Made by a program: the position numbers and the translations under genes. The notes under the pieces are model-generated. The model ran no database searches. It had not been told where the DNA came from and saw nothing but the letters and a program-made list of their open reading frames with translations. 64,000 bases of DNA from Stutzerimonas stutzeri TS44 (GTDB taxonomy: Bacteria; Pseudomonadota; Gammaproteobacteria; Pseudomonadales; Pseudomonadaceae): contig AJXE01000005.1 in assembly GCA_000263395.1 (NCBI GenBank), positions 1 to 64,000 of the forward strand. Direction: 5' to 3'. This document shows positions 51,259 through 61,044 of the stretch, piece after piece (position 1 is the first letter of the stretch; every line of letters begins with the position of its first letter).

Positions 51259-54200
51259 ATGCGCCCGCTCGGTCTGCTATTGTTCGCCGCCCTACTGGGC
51301 GCTGGCGGCTATGCCACCTGGCATGAGCTGCAAACCTCACAGTGGCAGGCGCGCTGGTTCAGCCGCTACGCCGCGAGCCTGGACTATCACGTCGCGCCCG
51401 GCCCCAGCAGCGAGATCCGCTTCCCCGAGGACGGCCCGTTCGACCGCCGGCTGGGCTACGTACAGCTGCCAACCTTCATTGAACGGCTGAGCGCGCGCGG
51501 CTTCGACGTGCAGGCGCAGGCGCGCTTTTCGCCAGCGTTGCTCGACTACGCCAGTCGTGGCTTCTTCGTCCCCTATCGGCACCAGTCGCAGGTCGGTCTG
51601 AGCATCTACGACTGCCGGGGCATGCCGCTGTATGCCAACAGCTATCCGCAGCAGTTCTACGAGAGCTTCGAGGACATTCCGCCGCTGGTGGCGCTGAGCC
51701 TGCTGTTCATCGAGGATCGCGGCCTGCTGGACGCCAGCCGGCCGACCGTCAATCCGGCGGTGGACTGGCCACGCTTCGCCAAGGCGGCGCTCAGCCAGCT
51801 GGAGAAACACCTCGGCCTCGGTGGTCAGGCATCCGGCGGCAGCACCCTGGCGACCCAGGTGGAGAAATATCGCCATTCTCCCGAGGGGCGCACCGGCGAT
51901 CCGCAGGAGAAGCTGCGGCAGATGATTTCCGCCAGCGTGCGCACCTATCGCGAAGGGCCGCAGACCCTCGCCGCCCGCCAGCGCATCGTGCGTGACTACC
52001 TCAACAGCGTGCCGCTCTCGGCGGTGCCGGGACATGGCGAGGTCCACGGCATCGCCGATGGCCTGCGGCTGTGGTATGGCGCCGATTTCGCCAAGGTCAA
52101 CCGCCTGCTCGATCCGCACCGCAACGCCGATAGCGACCTGCAGACCCAGGGGGTGGCGCTGCGCCAGGTGCTGTCGCTGCTGATCGCGCAGCGCCGGCCG
52201 TCGTATTACCTCGGCGCCGGCCGCAAGGAGCTGGCGTCGCTGACCGACAGCCACATCCGCCTGCTGGCCGCCGGCGGCATCGTCGATACACGCCTGCGCG
52301 AAGCCGCCCTCGCCCAGCAGATCGAATTCCGCGATCTGCAGCGCGAGCCGGCGCTGCGCACGGTGGAGGCCACCAAGGGCATCAGCGTCGCGCGCATGCG
52401 CCTGGCCGGCCTGCTGGGCATGCCGCTGTACGATCTCGACCGTCTCGACCTCAGCGCCAGCACCCCGCTACAGGGCGAATTGCAGACCAAGATCAGCGCC
52501 TATCTGACGAGCCTTGCCGATCCGCAGGTGGCCGCCGAGGTCGGTCTGTTCGGCGAACGCATGCTCTCGCCGGAGAAGACCGCCGACGTGCGCTACAGCT
52601 TCACGCTGTTCGAGCGCGGCGAGCAGGGTTTCCGCGTGCGGGTACAGACCGACAACACCAACCAGCCGTTCGACATCAACGAAGGCAGCAAGCTGGAACT
52701 CGGCTCCACCGCCAAGCTGCGCGTGCTGACCACCTATCTGGAGATGATCGCCGAGCTGCATCAGCGCTACTCGATCCTCGACACGCGCCAGCTGCGCGAA
52801 CTGCAAGTGCGCGACCCGCTCAGCCGCTGGGCCGTGGCCTATCTCGCGCAGAGCAGCGATCGCAGCCTGCCGGCGATGCTCGATGCGGCGATGGAGCGGC
52901 GTTACTCGGCCAGCCCCGCCGAGCGCTTCTTCACCGGCGCCGGGCTGCACCACTTCAACAACTTCCGCCGCGAGGACGACCACCGCATCGCCAGCGTGCG
53001 CGACGCGCTGCGCGAATCGCTGAACCTGCCGTTCGTGCGGCTGCTGCGCGATCTGGTTAGCTACAGCACCCATGAGGCGATCAACAGCGCCGAACTGCTG
53101 AAGAACGACAAGGACCCGCGGCGCCTGGAATACCTCACCCAGTTCGCCGACCGCGAGGGTTCGATCTTCCTCCAGCGCTTCTGGCGCAAGTACCGCGGGC
53201 AATCCGCCGAGCAGCGCATCGAAACCTTCCTGCAGGGCATGCGCCCGACGCCGGTACGGCTGGCGGCGGTGCACCGCTACCTGCTACCCGACGCACCGCG
53301 CGCGGCGTTCGATCACTTTCTGACCTCGCGCCTGCCGGCCGCCGATCTCGACGCCAAGGATCTGGAGGGGCTGCATACCCGCTACGGCCCCGGCGCGTTC
53401 AGCCTGCCGGATCAGGCCTACATCGCGCGCACCCATCCGCTGGACTTGTGGCTGCTCGGCTACCTGATTCAGCATCCCGACGCCAGCCTGTCGAAAGTCG
53501 TCGCCGCCAGCCGCAACGAACGCCAGGAAGTCTACGGCTGGCTGTTCCGCAGCCGGCACAAAAGTGCCCGCGACAGCCGCATCCGCATCATGCTGGAAGT
53601 CGAGGCCTTCACCGACATTCATCGGCGCTGGCAGCGGCTGGGCTATCCGTTCGACAACCTGGTGCCATCGCTGGCCACCGCGCTGGGCAGCTCGGGCGAC
53701 CGGCCGGCGGCGCTGGCCGAACTGATGGGTATCATCCTCAACGACGGCGTGCGCCTGCCGAGCGTGCGCATCGACAGCCTGCACTTCGCCGAAGGCACGC
53801 CCTATGAGACCCACCTCGGCATTCGCCCGAACCTCGGCGAGCAGGTGCTGCCGCGTGAAGTGGCCGCAACCTTGCGCGAGGCCCTCGCACAGGTCGTCGA
53901 AGGCGGCACCGCGCGGCGCCTGCAGGGCAGCTTCGTGCAGGGCGATGGCAGCCCGCTGCGCGTCGGCGGCAAGACCGGCACCGGCGACAACCGCATCGAC
54001 ACCGTGACGGCCGGCGGCCGGCTGATCAGTTCGCTGGCGATGAACCGCACGGCCACGTTCGTCTTCTACCTGGGGCCGAATCATTTCGGCACGCTGACCG
54101 CCTACGTGCCCGGCCAGGCGGCCGACAGCTTCCACTTCACCTCGGCGCTGCCGGTACAGACGCTCAAGGGCATGGCGCCGATCCTGCAGCCCTACCTGCA

Positions 54201-54303
54201 GACAGGCGCCGCCAGCCTGTGCCTGCCGCCCCGACCGAGCCGGCAGGTACCGTCGGCACAACCGACGCGGCTCACCGCCGGTATGCCAGGCACACAACAG
54301 TAG
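51259..54303 (+). CDS. Class A penicillin-binding-protein-like transglycosylase/transpeptidase
   Basis: A 1014-residue inner-membrane protein with an N-terminal anchor (MRPLGLLLFAALLGAGGY). The glycosyltransferase-51 domain has Glu152 in FIEDRGLL and GGSTLATQ (193-200), both deviating from the EDRRFxxHxG and GASTITMQ of typical enzymes. The transpeptidase domain has Ser483-x-x-Lys486 (GSTAKL), Ser587-Leu-Asn589 and KTGTG at 905, so acylation by beta-lactams is expected. The central part is longer than in PBP1a/1b. An in-frame ATG 34 codons upstream is unlikely; the AAGGA site lies 11 nt before the chosen one. A hairpin at 54316-54340 follows. Confidence 0.87.
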   Translation: MRPLGLLLFAALLGAGGYATWHELQTSQWQARWFSRYAASLDYHVAPGPSSEIRFPEDGPFDRRLGYVQLPTFIERLSARGFDVQAQARFSPALLDYASRGFFVPYRHQSQVGLSIYDCRGMPLYANSYPQQFYESFEDIPPLVALSLLFIEDRGLLDASRPTVNPAVDWPRFAKAALSQLEKHLGLGGQASGGSTLATQVEKYRHSPEGRTGDPQEKLRQMISASVRTYREGPQTLAARQRIVRDYLNSVPLSAVPGHGEVHGIADGLRLWYGADFAKVNRLLDPHRNADSDLQTQGVALRQVLSLLIAQRRPSYYLGAGRKELASLTDSHIRLLAAGGIVDTRLREAALAQQIEFRDLQREPALRTVEATKGISVARMRLAGLLGMPLYDLDRLDLSASTPLQGELQTKISAYLTSLADPQVAAEVGLFGERMLSPEKTADVRYSFTLFERGEQGFRVRVQTDNTNQPFDINEGSKLELGSTAKLRVLTTYLEMIAELHQRYSILDTRQLRELQVRDPLSRWAVAYLAQSSDRSLPAMLDAAMERRYSASPAERFFTGAGLHHFNNFRREDDHRIASVRDALRESLNLPFVRLLRDLVSYSTHEAINSAELLKNDKDPRRLEYLTQFADREGSIFLQRFWRKYRGQSAEQRIETFLQGMRPTPVRLAAVHRYLLPDAPRAAFDHFLTSRLPAADLDAKDLEGLHTRYGPGAFSLPDQAYIARTHPLDLWLLGYLIQHPDASLSKVVAASRNERQEVYGWLFRSRHKSARDSRIRIMLEVEAFTDIHRRWQRLGYPFDNLVPSLATALGSSGDRPAALAELMGIILNDGVRLPSVRIDSLHFAEGTPYETHLGIRPNLGEQVLPREVAATLREALAQVVEGGTARRLQGSFVQGDGSPLRVGGKTGTGDNRIDTVTAGGRLISSLAMNRTATFVFYLGPNHFGTLTAYVPGQAADSFHFTSALPVQTLKGMAPILQPYLQTGAASLCLPPRPSRQVPSAQPTRLTAGMPGTQQ

Positions 54304-54315
54304 CCAGGGTCGGGA

Positions 54316-54340
54316 CCGCGCCGGACTCGATCCGGCGCGG
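54316..54340. terminator. Hairpin between convergent genes
   Basis: A perfect 10-bp stem (CCGCGCCGGA / TCCGGCGCGG) with a 5-nt loop between the stop codons of the penicillin-binding protein and the LysR gene. It is followed by CCTTAACCTT on the plus strand, a weak U-tract. It probably terminates from one or both sides. Confidence 0.55.
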
Positions 54341-54342
54341 CC

Positions 54343-55242
54343 TTAACCTTGTGGCAGGCCCAGCAGTCGTGCCTGATTCTGCTGTGCCAGCTCCTTGAGG
54401 TAGTCCCAGGTGGTGCGCATGCGCGCCAGGTCCTTGAACTCGATGGGCATCAGCATCCAGAAGGTGCGAGTGAAACTCACCGCCTCGGGCAACAGCAGTT
54501 GCAGGCGCGGATCGGCATCGGCGGCGAACGCCGGCAGGATGGCGATCCCCGCGCCCATCGCCACCGCTTCCTGCTGAGCCAGCAGGCTGGTGCTGCGCAG
54601 GCCGATGGAGCGGGCGTCGGCGATGCCGTCGAGAAACAGCAGCTCCTTGCTGAACAGCAGATCATCGACATAGCTGACGAAGCGATGCGTGGCCAGGTCT
54701 TCGCGGCTGCAGATCGGCGCGTGCTCGGCCAGATAGGCGGGCGACGCATACAGCCGCAGCACGTAGTCGGTCAGCCTGGTAATGATGAACGGACCGCGCT
54801 CCGGCCGCTCCAGGGTGATGACGATATCCGCCTCGTGGCGCGACAGGCGCACCGCGCGCGGCAGCGCCAGCAGGTCGATGTTCAGGTGCGGATAGCGCCG
54901 GCTCAGGCCGGTGAGCTGCCCGGCCAGCATCACCGTGCCGTAGCCCTCGGTGGCGCCGATGCGCACCTGTCCGGAAAGGCCGTCGCCCATGCTCGGCAGC
55001 GAATGCTCGATGGCGGCACTGGCGCTTTCCATCGCTTCGACCCGCGGCAGCAGGTTGCGCCCGGCTTCGGTGAGGCGATAGCCGCCCGGTTCGCGCAGGA
55101 ACAGCTGCAGGCCCATGCTTTTCTCCAGCGCCTGCAGGCGCCGCGACACCGTGGTGTGATCCACCGCCAGTCGACGCGCCGCGGTGGTCAGGCGCCCGGC
55201 GCGGGCGACTTCGAGGAAATAACGCAGATTGTCCCAGTCCAT
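54343..55242 (-). CDS. LysR-family transcriptional regulator
   Basis: A 299-residue LysR regulator. The N-terminal winged helix-turn-helix ([20 protein letters not shown] start, then [13 protein letters not shown]) is followed by the two-lobed effector domain ([13 protein letters not shown]-like through the C-terminus). The start was chosen because the family begins MDWDNL; the frame extends 33 codons upstream. It is divergent from mmsA across 160 bp, so it is the obvious candidate regulator of the valine operon. In P. aeruginosa the corresponding genes use an AraC-type MmsR instead, so this is a different control. Confidence 0.9.
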   Translation of the reverse strand: MDWDNLRYFLEVARAGRLTTAARRLAVDHTTVSRRLQALEKSMGLQLFLREPGGYRLTEAGRNLLPRVEAMESASAAIEHSLPSMGDGLSGQVRIGATEGYGTVMLAGQLTGLSRRYPHLNIDLLALPRAVRLSRHEADIVITLERPERGPFIITRLTDYVLRLYASPAYLAEHAPICSREDLATHRFVSYVDDLLFSKELLFLDGIADARSIGLRSTSLLAQQEAVAMGAGIAILPAFAADADPRLQLLLPEAVSFTRTFWMLMPIEFKDLARMRTTWDYLKELAQQNQARLLGLPQG

Positions 55243-55304
55243 GTTTGTCGCTCTGGCCGATGGTTCCCGTGCATATTTGCACAACGACTCTGCAGTCAGC
55301 CGCC

Positions 55305-55334
55305 TTGTATTGCGATTTTTTGCATTGCTAGGAT
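55305..55334 (+). promoter_or_regulatory. Candidate promoter of the valine operon
   Basis: TTGTAT (55305-55310), an 18-bp AT-rich spacer and TAGGAT (55329-55334) lie 69 bp before the mmsA ATG. A palindromic LysR-type site should lie just upstream; several T-N11-A matches are possible and none stands out. Confidence 0.5.
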
Positions 55335-55402
55335 CAGTCAACCCTCTCGCAGCGGTCCGCGAGCCGATAACAACAACTGAGCCTAATCAGGCGGAGAGCG
55401 AT

Positions 55403-56908
55403 ATGACCGGTTCCATCCCCAGCGTGAAACTGCTGATCGGCGGCGAGTTCGTCGAATCCACCACCCAGGACTGGCGCGACGTCGTCAATCCCGCCACTCA
55501 GGAAGTGCTGGCCCGCGTGCCGTTCGCCACCGCTGCGGAAGTCGACCGCGCCGTCGCCAGCGCCGCCGAGGCATTCAAGACCTGGCGCAAGACGCCGATC
55601 GGCGCCCGCGCGCGCATCTTTCTCAAGTACCAGCAGCTGATCCGCGAGCATATGAAGGAGCTGGCGGCCATCCTCACCGCCGAACAGGGCAAGACCCTGC
55701 CCGATGCCGAGGGCGACGTGTTCCGCGGCCTGGAAGTGGTCGAGCATGCGGCCGGCATCGGCAACCTGCAGCTCGGCGAGCTGGCCAACAACGTCGCCGG
55801 CGGGGTCGACACCTACACCCTGCTGCAGCCGCTGGGCGTCTGCGCGGGCATCACCCCGTTCAACTTCCCGGCGATGATCCCGCTGTGGATGTTCCCGATG
55901 GCCATCGCCACCGGCAATACCTTCGTCCTCAAGCCCTCCGAGCAGGACCCGATGGTCACCATGCGCCTGTGCGAACTGGCGCTGGAAGCCGGCGTGCCGC
56001 CGGGCGTGCTCAACGTGGTGCACGGCGGGCCGGAGGTAGTGAACGCGATCTGCGACCACCCGGACATCAAGGCGGTGTCCTTCGTCGGCTCGACCCGCGT
56101 CGGCACCCACGTCTACAACCGCGCCAGCGCCGCCGGCAAGCGCGTGCAGTGCATGATGGGCGCGAAAAACCACGCCATCGTGCTGCCCGACGCGCAGAAG
56201 GACCAGAGCCTCAACGCCATCGCCGGTGCCGCCTTTGGTGCCGCCGGCCAGCGCTGCATGGCGCTGTCGGTGGTGGTGCTGGTCGGCGAGGCGCAGCAGT
56301 GGATTCCCGACCTGGTGGCCAAGGCGAAGTCGCTCAAGATCAGCGCCGGCACCGAGCCGGGCGCCGACCTCGGCCCGCTGGTCTCGTGTGCCGCGCTGGA
56401 TCGCGTCAGCGGACTGATCGAGCGCGGCGTCGCCGAAGGCGCGACCCTGGAACTGGACGGGCGCAACCCGCAGGTGGCCGGCTTCGACAAGGGCAACTTC
56501 GTCGCGCCGACGATCTTCTCCGGCGTGAAAGCCGAAATGAGCATCTACCAGGAAGAAATCTTCGGCCCGGTGCTGTGCGTGATGGGCGCGGCGACGATGG
56601 ATGAAGCCATCGCCCTGATCAACGCCAATCCCAACGGCAACGGCACCGCCATCTTCACCCGCTCGGGCGCGGCGGCACGGCACTTCCAGGAAGAGATCGA
56701 CGTCGGCCAGGTGGGCATCAACGTGCCGATCCCGGTGCCGGTGCCGATGTTCTCCTTCACCGGCTCGCGGGCCTCCAAGCTCGGCGACCTCGGCCCCTAC
56801 GGCAAGCAGGTGGTGCAGTTCTACACCCAGACCAAGACCGTCACCGAGCGCTGGTTCGACGAGGACGCGGTCGGCTCCACGGTCAACACCACCATCAACC
56901 TCAAGTGA
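55403..56908 (+). CDS. mmsA: Methylmalonate-semialdehyde dehydrogenase (CoA-acylating)
   Basis: Converts methylmalonate semialdehyde to propionyl-CoA at the end of valine catabolism. The 501-residue aldehyde-dehydrogenase-fold protein has the catalytic Cys285 in [13 protein letters not shown] and [13 protein letters not shown], typical of this CoA-acylating group. GGAGA is before the ATG at 55403; the frame extends upstream without family similarity. It is the first gene of a five-gene operon and is likely controlled by the divergent LysR protein. Confidence 0.96.
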   Translation: MTGSIPSVKLLIGGEFVESTTQDWRDVVNPATQEVLARVPFATAAEVDRAVASAAEAFKTWRKTPIGARARIFLKYQQLIREHMKELAAILTAEQGKTLPDAEGDVFRGLEVVEHAAGIGNLQLGELANNVAGGVDTYTLLQPLGVCAGITPFNFPAMIPLWMFPMAIATGNTFVLKPSEQDPMVTMRLCELALEAGVPPGVLNVVHGGPEVVNAICDHPDIKAVSFVGSTRVGTHVYNRASAAGKRVQCMMGAKNHAIVLPDAQKDQSLNAIAGAAFGAAGQRCMALSVVVLVGEAQQWIPDLVAKAKSLKISAGTEPGADLGPLVSCAALDRVSGLIERGVAEGATLELDGRNPQVAGFDKGNFVAPTIFSGVKAEMSIYQEEIFGPVLCVMGAATMDEAIALINANPNGNGTAIFTRSGAAARHFQEEIDVGQVGINVPIPVPVPMFSFTGSRASKLGDLGPYGKQVVQFYTQTKTVTERWFDEDAVGSTVNTTINLK

Positions 56909-56952
56909 CCCGCAACGGGCCGGCGGACGCGCCGGCCCCTCAAGGAACGCTC

Positions 56953-57726
56953 ATGACATTCGAAACCCTGCTCGTCGACATCCAGGATCGCGTCGTACTG
57001 ATCACGCTGAACCGCCCGCAGGCGCTCAACGCCCTGAACAGCCAGCTGATCAGCGAGCTGAACAGCGCCCTCGGCCAGCTTGAGGCGGACCCCGCGGTCG
57101 GCTGCATCGTGCTCACCGGCTCGGCCAAGGCCTTCGCCGCCGGCGCCGACATCAAGGAAATGGCCGACCTCAGCTACCCGCAGATCTACCTCGACGACTT
57201 CTTCGCCGAGGCCGACCGCATCGCCAGCCGGCGCAAGCCGCTGATCGCCGCGGTGGCCGGCTACGCGCTGGGCGGCGGCTGCGAGCTGGCGCTGTTGTGC
57301 GACATGATCTACGCCGCCGACAACGCCCGCTTCGGCCAGCCGGAAATCAACCTCGGCGTACTGCCGGGCATCGGCGGCACCCAGCGCCTGACCCGCGCCG
57401 TGGGCAAGGCCAAGGCCATGGACCTGTGCCTGACCGGCCGCCAGATGGATGCCGAGGAAGCCGAACGCGCGGGCCTGGTGGCACGCATCCTCCCGCCGGA
57501 AAGCCTGCTGGAGGAAACCCTGAAGGCCGCCCGGGTGATCGCCGAGAAATCGCTGCCGGCCACCATGATGATCAAGGAAAGCGTCAACCGCGCCTTCGAA
57601 ACCACGCTGGCCGAGGGCATCCGCTTCGAGCGTCGTGTCTTTCACGCGGTGTTCGCCACCGCCGACCAGAAGGAAGGCATGGCCGCGTTCGCCGAGAAGC
57701 GCAAGCCGGAGTTCAAGAACCGCTGA
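56953..57726 (+). CDS. Enoyl-CoA hydratase (methacrylyl-CoA hydration)
   Basis: A 257-residue crotonase-fold enzyme that hydrates an enoyl-CoA; in this operon the substrate is expected to be methacrylyl-CoA, giving 3-hydroxyisobutyryl-CoA. Both catalytic glutamates are present: Glu111 ([11 protein letters not shown]) and Glu131 ([14 protein letters not shown]). The oxyanion-hole segment [11 protein letters not shown] is at about 60-70. An AAGGAACG ribosome site precedes the ATG. Confidence 0.93.
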   Translation: MTFETLLVDIQDRVVLITLNRPQALNALNSQLISELNSALGQLEADPAVGCIVLTGSAKAFAAGADIKEMADLSYPQIYLDDFFAEADRIASRRKPLIAAVAGYALGGGCELALLCDMIYAADNARFGQPEINLGVLPGIGGTQRLTRAVGKAKAMDLCLTGRQMDAEEAERAGLVARILPPESLLEETLKAARVIAEKSLPATMMIKESVNRAFETTLAEGIRFERRVFHAVFATADQKEGMAAFAEKRKPEFKNR

Positions 57727-57771
57727 GCCACGCCGCTCGGCAATGGCGCACAAGAACAAGAGGAACGAGCC

Positions 57772-58671
57772 ATGCATATCGGATTCATCGGACTAGGCAA
57801 CATGGGCGCACCGATGGCGCGCAACCTGCTCAAGGCCGGCTACGCGCTGAGCGTGTTCGACCTCAACGACGCCGCGGTGCGCGACCTGATTCAAGCGGGT
57901 GCGCTGCCAGCCGAGTCGCCGGGCGCCATCGCCCGCGGCAACGCCGACGTCATCATCACCATGCTGCCCGCCGCGCCCCACGTGCGCAGCGTCTACCTGG
58001 GCGACGACGGGCTGATCCAGAACGTGCGCCCCGGCGTGCTGCTGATCGACAGCTCGACCATCGACCCGCACAGCGCCCGCGACGTCGCCGCGGTGGCCGC
58101 CCAGCACGGCAACCCGATGCTCGATGCGCCGGTCTCCGGTGGCACCGGCGGTGCAGCGGCCGGCACCCTGACCTTCATGGTCGGCGGCAGCGACGCGGAT
58201 TTCGAGCACGCCCGGCCGATCCTCGAGGCCATGGGCAAGAACATCGTGCACTGCGGCGCCGCCGGCAACGGCCAGGTGGCCAAGGTCGCCAACAACATGC
58301 TGCTGGGCATCTCGATGATCGGCGTCGCCGAAGCCATGGCGCTGGGCGTGGCGCTGGGCATGGATGCCAAGACTCTGGCCGGGGTGATCAATACTTCCAG
58401 CGGTCGCTGCTGGAGTTCGGACACCTACAACCCCTTCCCCGGCGTGCTGGAGAACGTGCCGGCTTCGCGCGGCTACAGCGGCGGCTTTGGCGCCGACCTG
58501 ATGCTCAAGGACCTGGGCCTGGCTACCGAGGCGGCCAAGCAGGCGCGCCAACCGGTGGTCCTTGGCGCGCTGGCCCAGCAGCTCTACCAGAGCTTCAGCG
58601 CCCAGGGCCACGGCGCACTGGACTTCTCCGCGATCATCAATCAGTACCGCAAGGATTCCCCCCATGAGTGA
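57772..58671 (+). CDS. mmsB: 3-hydroxyisobutyrate dehydrogenase
   Basis: NAD-dependent oxidation of 3-hydroxyisobutyrate to methylmalonate semialdehyde. The 299-residue product has the GLGNMG dinucleotide motif (7-12) and the catalytic Lys171 in GQVAKVANNM. The substrate segment VSGGTGGAAAGTLTFMVGG is at about 121-139. The ribosome site AGGAACG is 6 nt upstream. The stop overlaps the next gene's start by 8 bases. Confidence 0.96.
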   Translation: MHIGFIGLGNMGAPMARNLLKAGYALSVFDLNDAAVRDLIQAGALPAESPGAIARGNADVIITMLPAAPHVRSVYLGDDGLIQNVRPGVLLIDSSTIDPHSARDVAAVAAQHGNPMLDAPVSGGTGGAAAGTLTFMVGGSDADFEHARPILEAMGKNIVHCGAAGNGQVAKVANNMLLGISMIGVAEAMALGVALGMDAKTLAGVINTSSGRCWSSDTYNPFPGVLENVPASRGYSGGFGADLMLKDLGLATEAAKQARQPVVLGALAQQLYQSFSAQGHGALDFSAIINQYRKDSPHE

Positions 58672-59758
58672 AGCCGAACGCCCCGTGCTGGCGGCTGTGC
58701 GCAACCACGTCGGCCATCTGACCCTCAACCGCCCGGCCGGGCTCAACGCGGTGAACCTGGAGATGGTGCGCCTGCTCGATCAGCAATTGCGCGCCTGGGC
58801 GGCCGATCCGACGATCCACGCGGTGGTGTTGCGCGCCAACGGCGAGAAGGCCTTCTGCGCCGGCGGTGACATCCGCTCGCTGTACGACAGCTTCAAGCGC
58901 GGCGATACCGAGCACGAAACCTTCTTCGAGGAGGAATACGCCCTCGACCAGTACATTCACGCCTACCCCAAGCCGCTGCTGGCGCTGATGGACGGCTTCG
59001 TCCTCGGCGGCGGCATGGGGTTGGTGCAGGGTGCCTCGCTGCGGGTGATCACCGAGCGCACGCGGATGGGTATGCCGGAAGTCGGCATCGGCTACTTCCC
59101 GGATGTTGGCGGCAGCTACTTCCTCTCGCGCCTACCGGGTGAGCTGGGCACCTACATGGGCGTGACCGGCCTGCCGATCCGCGCCGCCGACGCGCTGCAT
59201 GCCGGCCTGGCCGACTGGTGCATCGGTCACGAGCAGATCGCCGAACTGGATCGCTGCCTCGACCACATGAGCTGGAGCATCCATCCGCAAGAAGCGCTGC
59301 GCACGCTAGTCGCGACCCTGGGCACGAGCAAACTACCGGGCTCGGAACTCAAGGCGCTGCACCAGGCCATCGACGTGCATTTCACCCAGGCCGACGTGCC
59401 GGCCATTCGCGCCTCGCTGGCCGCCGAAACACGTCCCGAATTCGCCGACTGGGCCGAGGAAACCCTCAAGGTGCTCAACAGCCGCTCACCGCTGGCGATG
59501 TGCGTGACGCTGGAGATGCTGCGCCGTGGCCGCGAACTGCCGCTGGCCGAGTGCTTCGCGCTGGAGCTGCACCTGGATCGTCAATGGTTCGCCAAGGGCG
59601 ATGTCATGGAGGGCGTGCGCGCGCTGATCATCGACAAGGACAAGTCGCCCCGCTGGAATCCGCCGACGCTGGCCGAAGTCACGCCCGAGCGGGTGCAGGC
59701 GTTCTTCGCCGACTTCAAGGCCACCACCGGCAAGACCCGCCGCAGTGCCACGGCCTGA
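58664..59758 (+). CDS. 3-hydroxyisobutyryl-CoA hydrolase
   Basis: A 364-residue crotonase-fold thioesterase that frees 3-hydroxyisobutyrate from CoA, removing the reactive methacrylyl-CoA. Glu139 (MPEVGIG) and Asp147 (YFPDVGGSY) sit at the spacing of human HIBCH Glu169/Asp177, which separates hydrolase from hydratase. CAGGDIRSLYDSF is at about 65-77. The AAGGA ribosome site lies inside the mmsB end. Placed between mmsB and the dehydrogenase, it completes the pathway. Confidence 0.93.
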   Translation: MSEAERPVLAAVRNHVGHLTLNRPAGLNAVNLEMVRLLDQQLRAWAADPTIHAVVLRANGEKAFCAGGDIRSLYDSFKRGDTEHETFFEEEYALDQYIHAYPKPLLALMDGFVLGGGMGLVQGASLRVITERTRMGMPEVGIGYFPDVGGSYFLSRLPGELGTYMGVTGLPIRAADALHAGLADWCIGHEQIAELDRCLDHMSWSIHPQEALRTLVATLGTSKLPGSELKALHQAIDVHFTQADVPAIRASLAAETRPEFADWAEETLKVLNSRSPLAMCVTLEMLRRGRELPLAECFALELHLDRQWFAKGDVMEGVRALIIDKDKSPRWNPPTLAEVTPERVQAFFADFKATTGKTRRSATA

Positions 59759-59797
59759 AGCCTCTTTTGCAGCACGACAACAAGAAGAGAACGCGCT

Positions 59798-60949
59798 ATG
59801 CATGACCTCGAACTCAGCGAAGACCAACGCATGATCCGCGACATGGCGCGCGACTTCGCCCGCCGCGAGATCGCGCCCAACGCCCAGGCCTGGGAAAAGG
59901 CCGGCTGGATCGATGATGCCCTGGTCGCCCAGATGGGCGAGCTTGGCCTGCTTGGCATGGTCGTCCCGGAACAATGGGGCGGCAGCTATATCGACTACGT
60001 CGCTTACGCACTGGCCGTGGAGGAAATCTCTGCCGGCGACGGCGCCACCGGCGCGCTGATGAGCATCCACAACTCGGTCGGTTGCGGCCCGGTACTGAAC
60101 TTCGGCTCGCAGGCGCAGAAGGACGAATGGCTGGCGGAACTGGCCAGCGGTCGCGCCATCGGCTGCTTCGCCCTCACTGAGCCGCAGGCCGGCTCCGAAG
60201 CGCACAACCTGCGCACCCGCGCCGAGCTGGTCGACGGCCAGTGGGTGCTCAACGGCAGCAAGCAGTTCTGCAGCAATGCCCGCCGCGCGAAGCTGGCCAT
60301 CGTCTTCGCCGTCACCGACCCGGAGCTGGGCAAGAAAGGTCTTTCCGCCTTTCTCGTACCCACCGATACCCCCGGTTTTGCGGTGGAACGCAGCGAACAC
60401 AAGATGGGTATCCGCGCCTCGGACACCTGCGCGGTATCGCTCAGCGACTGTCGCGTACCGGCCGCCAACCTGCTCGGCGAGCGCGGCAAGGGCCTGGCCA
60501 TCGCCCTGTCGAATCTGGAAGGTGGACGCATCGGCATCGCCGCGCAGGCTCTGGGCATCGCCCGCGCCGCGTTCGAGGCCGCGCTGCGCTACGCCCGTGA
60601 GCGCGTGCAGTTCGGCAAGCCGATTGCCGAACATCAGAGCATCGCCAATATGCTCGCCGACATGCAGACCCAGCTGAACGCCGCACGCCTGCTGATCCTG
60701 CATGCCGCGCGACTGAAGAGCGCCGGCCTGCCCTGCCTGTCCGAAGCCTCACAGGCCAAGCTGTTCGCCTCGGAAATGGCCGAGAAGGTCTGCTCGCAGG
60801 CGGTGCAGATTCACGGCGGCTACGGATACCTGGAGGACTACCCGGTCGAGCGCTACTACCGCGATGCGCGCATCACGCAGATCTACGAAGGTTCCAGCGA
60901 GATCCAGCGCCTGCTGATCGCCCGCGAGCTGGCCCACTACCCCCTGTAA
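59798..60949 (+). CDS. Isobutyryl-CoA dehydrogenase (acyl-CoA dehydrogenase family)
   Basis: A 383-residue FAD enzyme that oxidises acyl-CoA to enoyl-CoA, passing electrons to ETF; by operon context the substrate is isobutyryl-CoA. The base is Glu364 in [25 protein letters not shown] and the [19 protein letters not shown] segment are present. It is the last gene before a strong terminator, so the operon reads hydratase, dehydrogenase, hydrolase and acyl-CoA dehydrogenase behind mmsA. Confidence 0.93.
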   Translation: MHDLELSEDQRMIRDMARDFARREIAPNAQAWEKAGWIDDALVAQMGELGLLGMVVPEQWGGSYIDYVAYALAVEEISAGDGATGALMSIHNSVGCGPVLNFGSQAQKDEWLAELASGRAIGCFALTEPQAGSEAHNLRTRAELVDGQWVLNGSKQFCSNARRAKLAIVFAVTDPELGKKGLSAFLVPTDTPGFAVERSEHKMGIRASDTCAVSLSDCRVPAANLLGERGKGLAIALSNLEGGRIGIAAQALGIARAAFEAALRYARERVQFGKPIAEHQSIANMLADMQTQLNAARLLILHAARLKSAGLPCLSEASQAKLFASEMAEKVCSQAVQIHGGYGYLEDYPVERYYRDARITQIYEGSSEIQRLLIARELAHYPL

Positions 60950-60965
60950 TCTGCACAGAAACACG

Positions 60966-61028
60966 AAGGCCCGCCCCCGCCCCGCCATCACCGGACGGTG
61001 AATGACGGGACGAGAAGCGGGCCTTTTT
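60966..61028 (+). terminator. Rho-independent terminator of the valine operon
   Basis: The arms AAGGCCCGC (60966-60974) and GCGGGCCTT (61017-61025) pair and are followed by TTT(T). A smaller hairpin (CACCG/CGGTG) sits in the loop. The htpG stop lies 16 bp further on the other strand, so the element may serve both. Confidence 0.82.
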
Positions 61029-61044
61029 CAGCCGCTGTTTCAGA

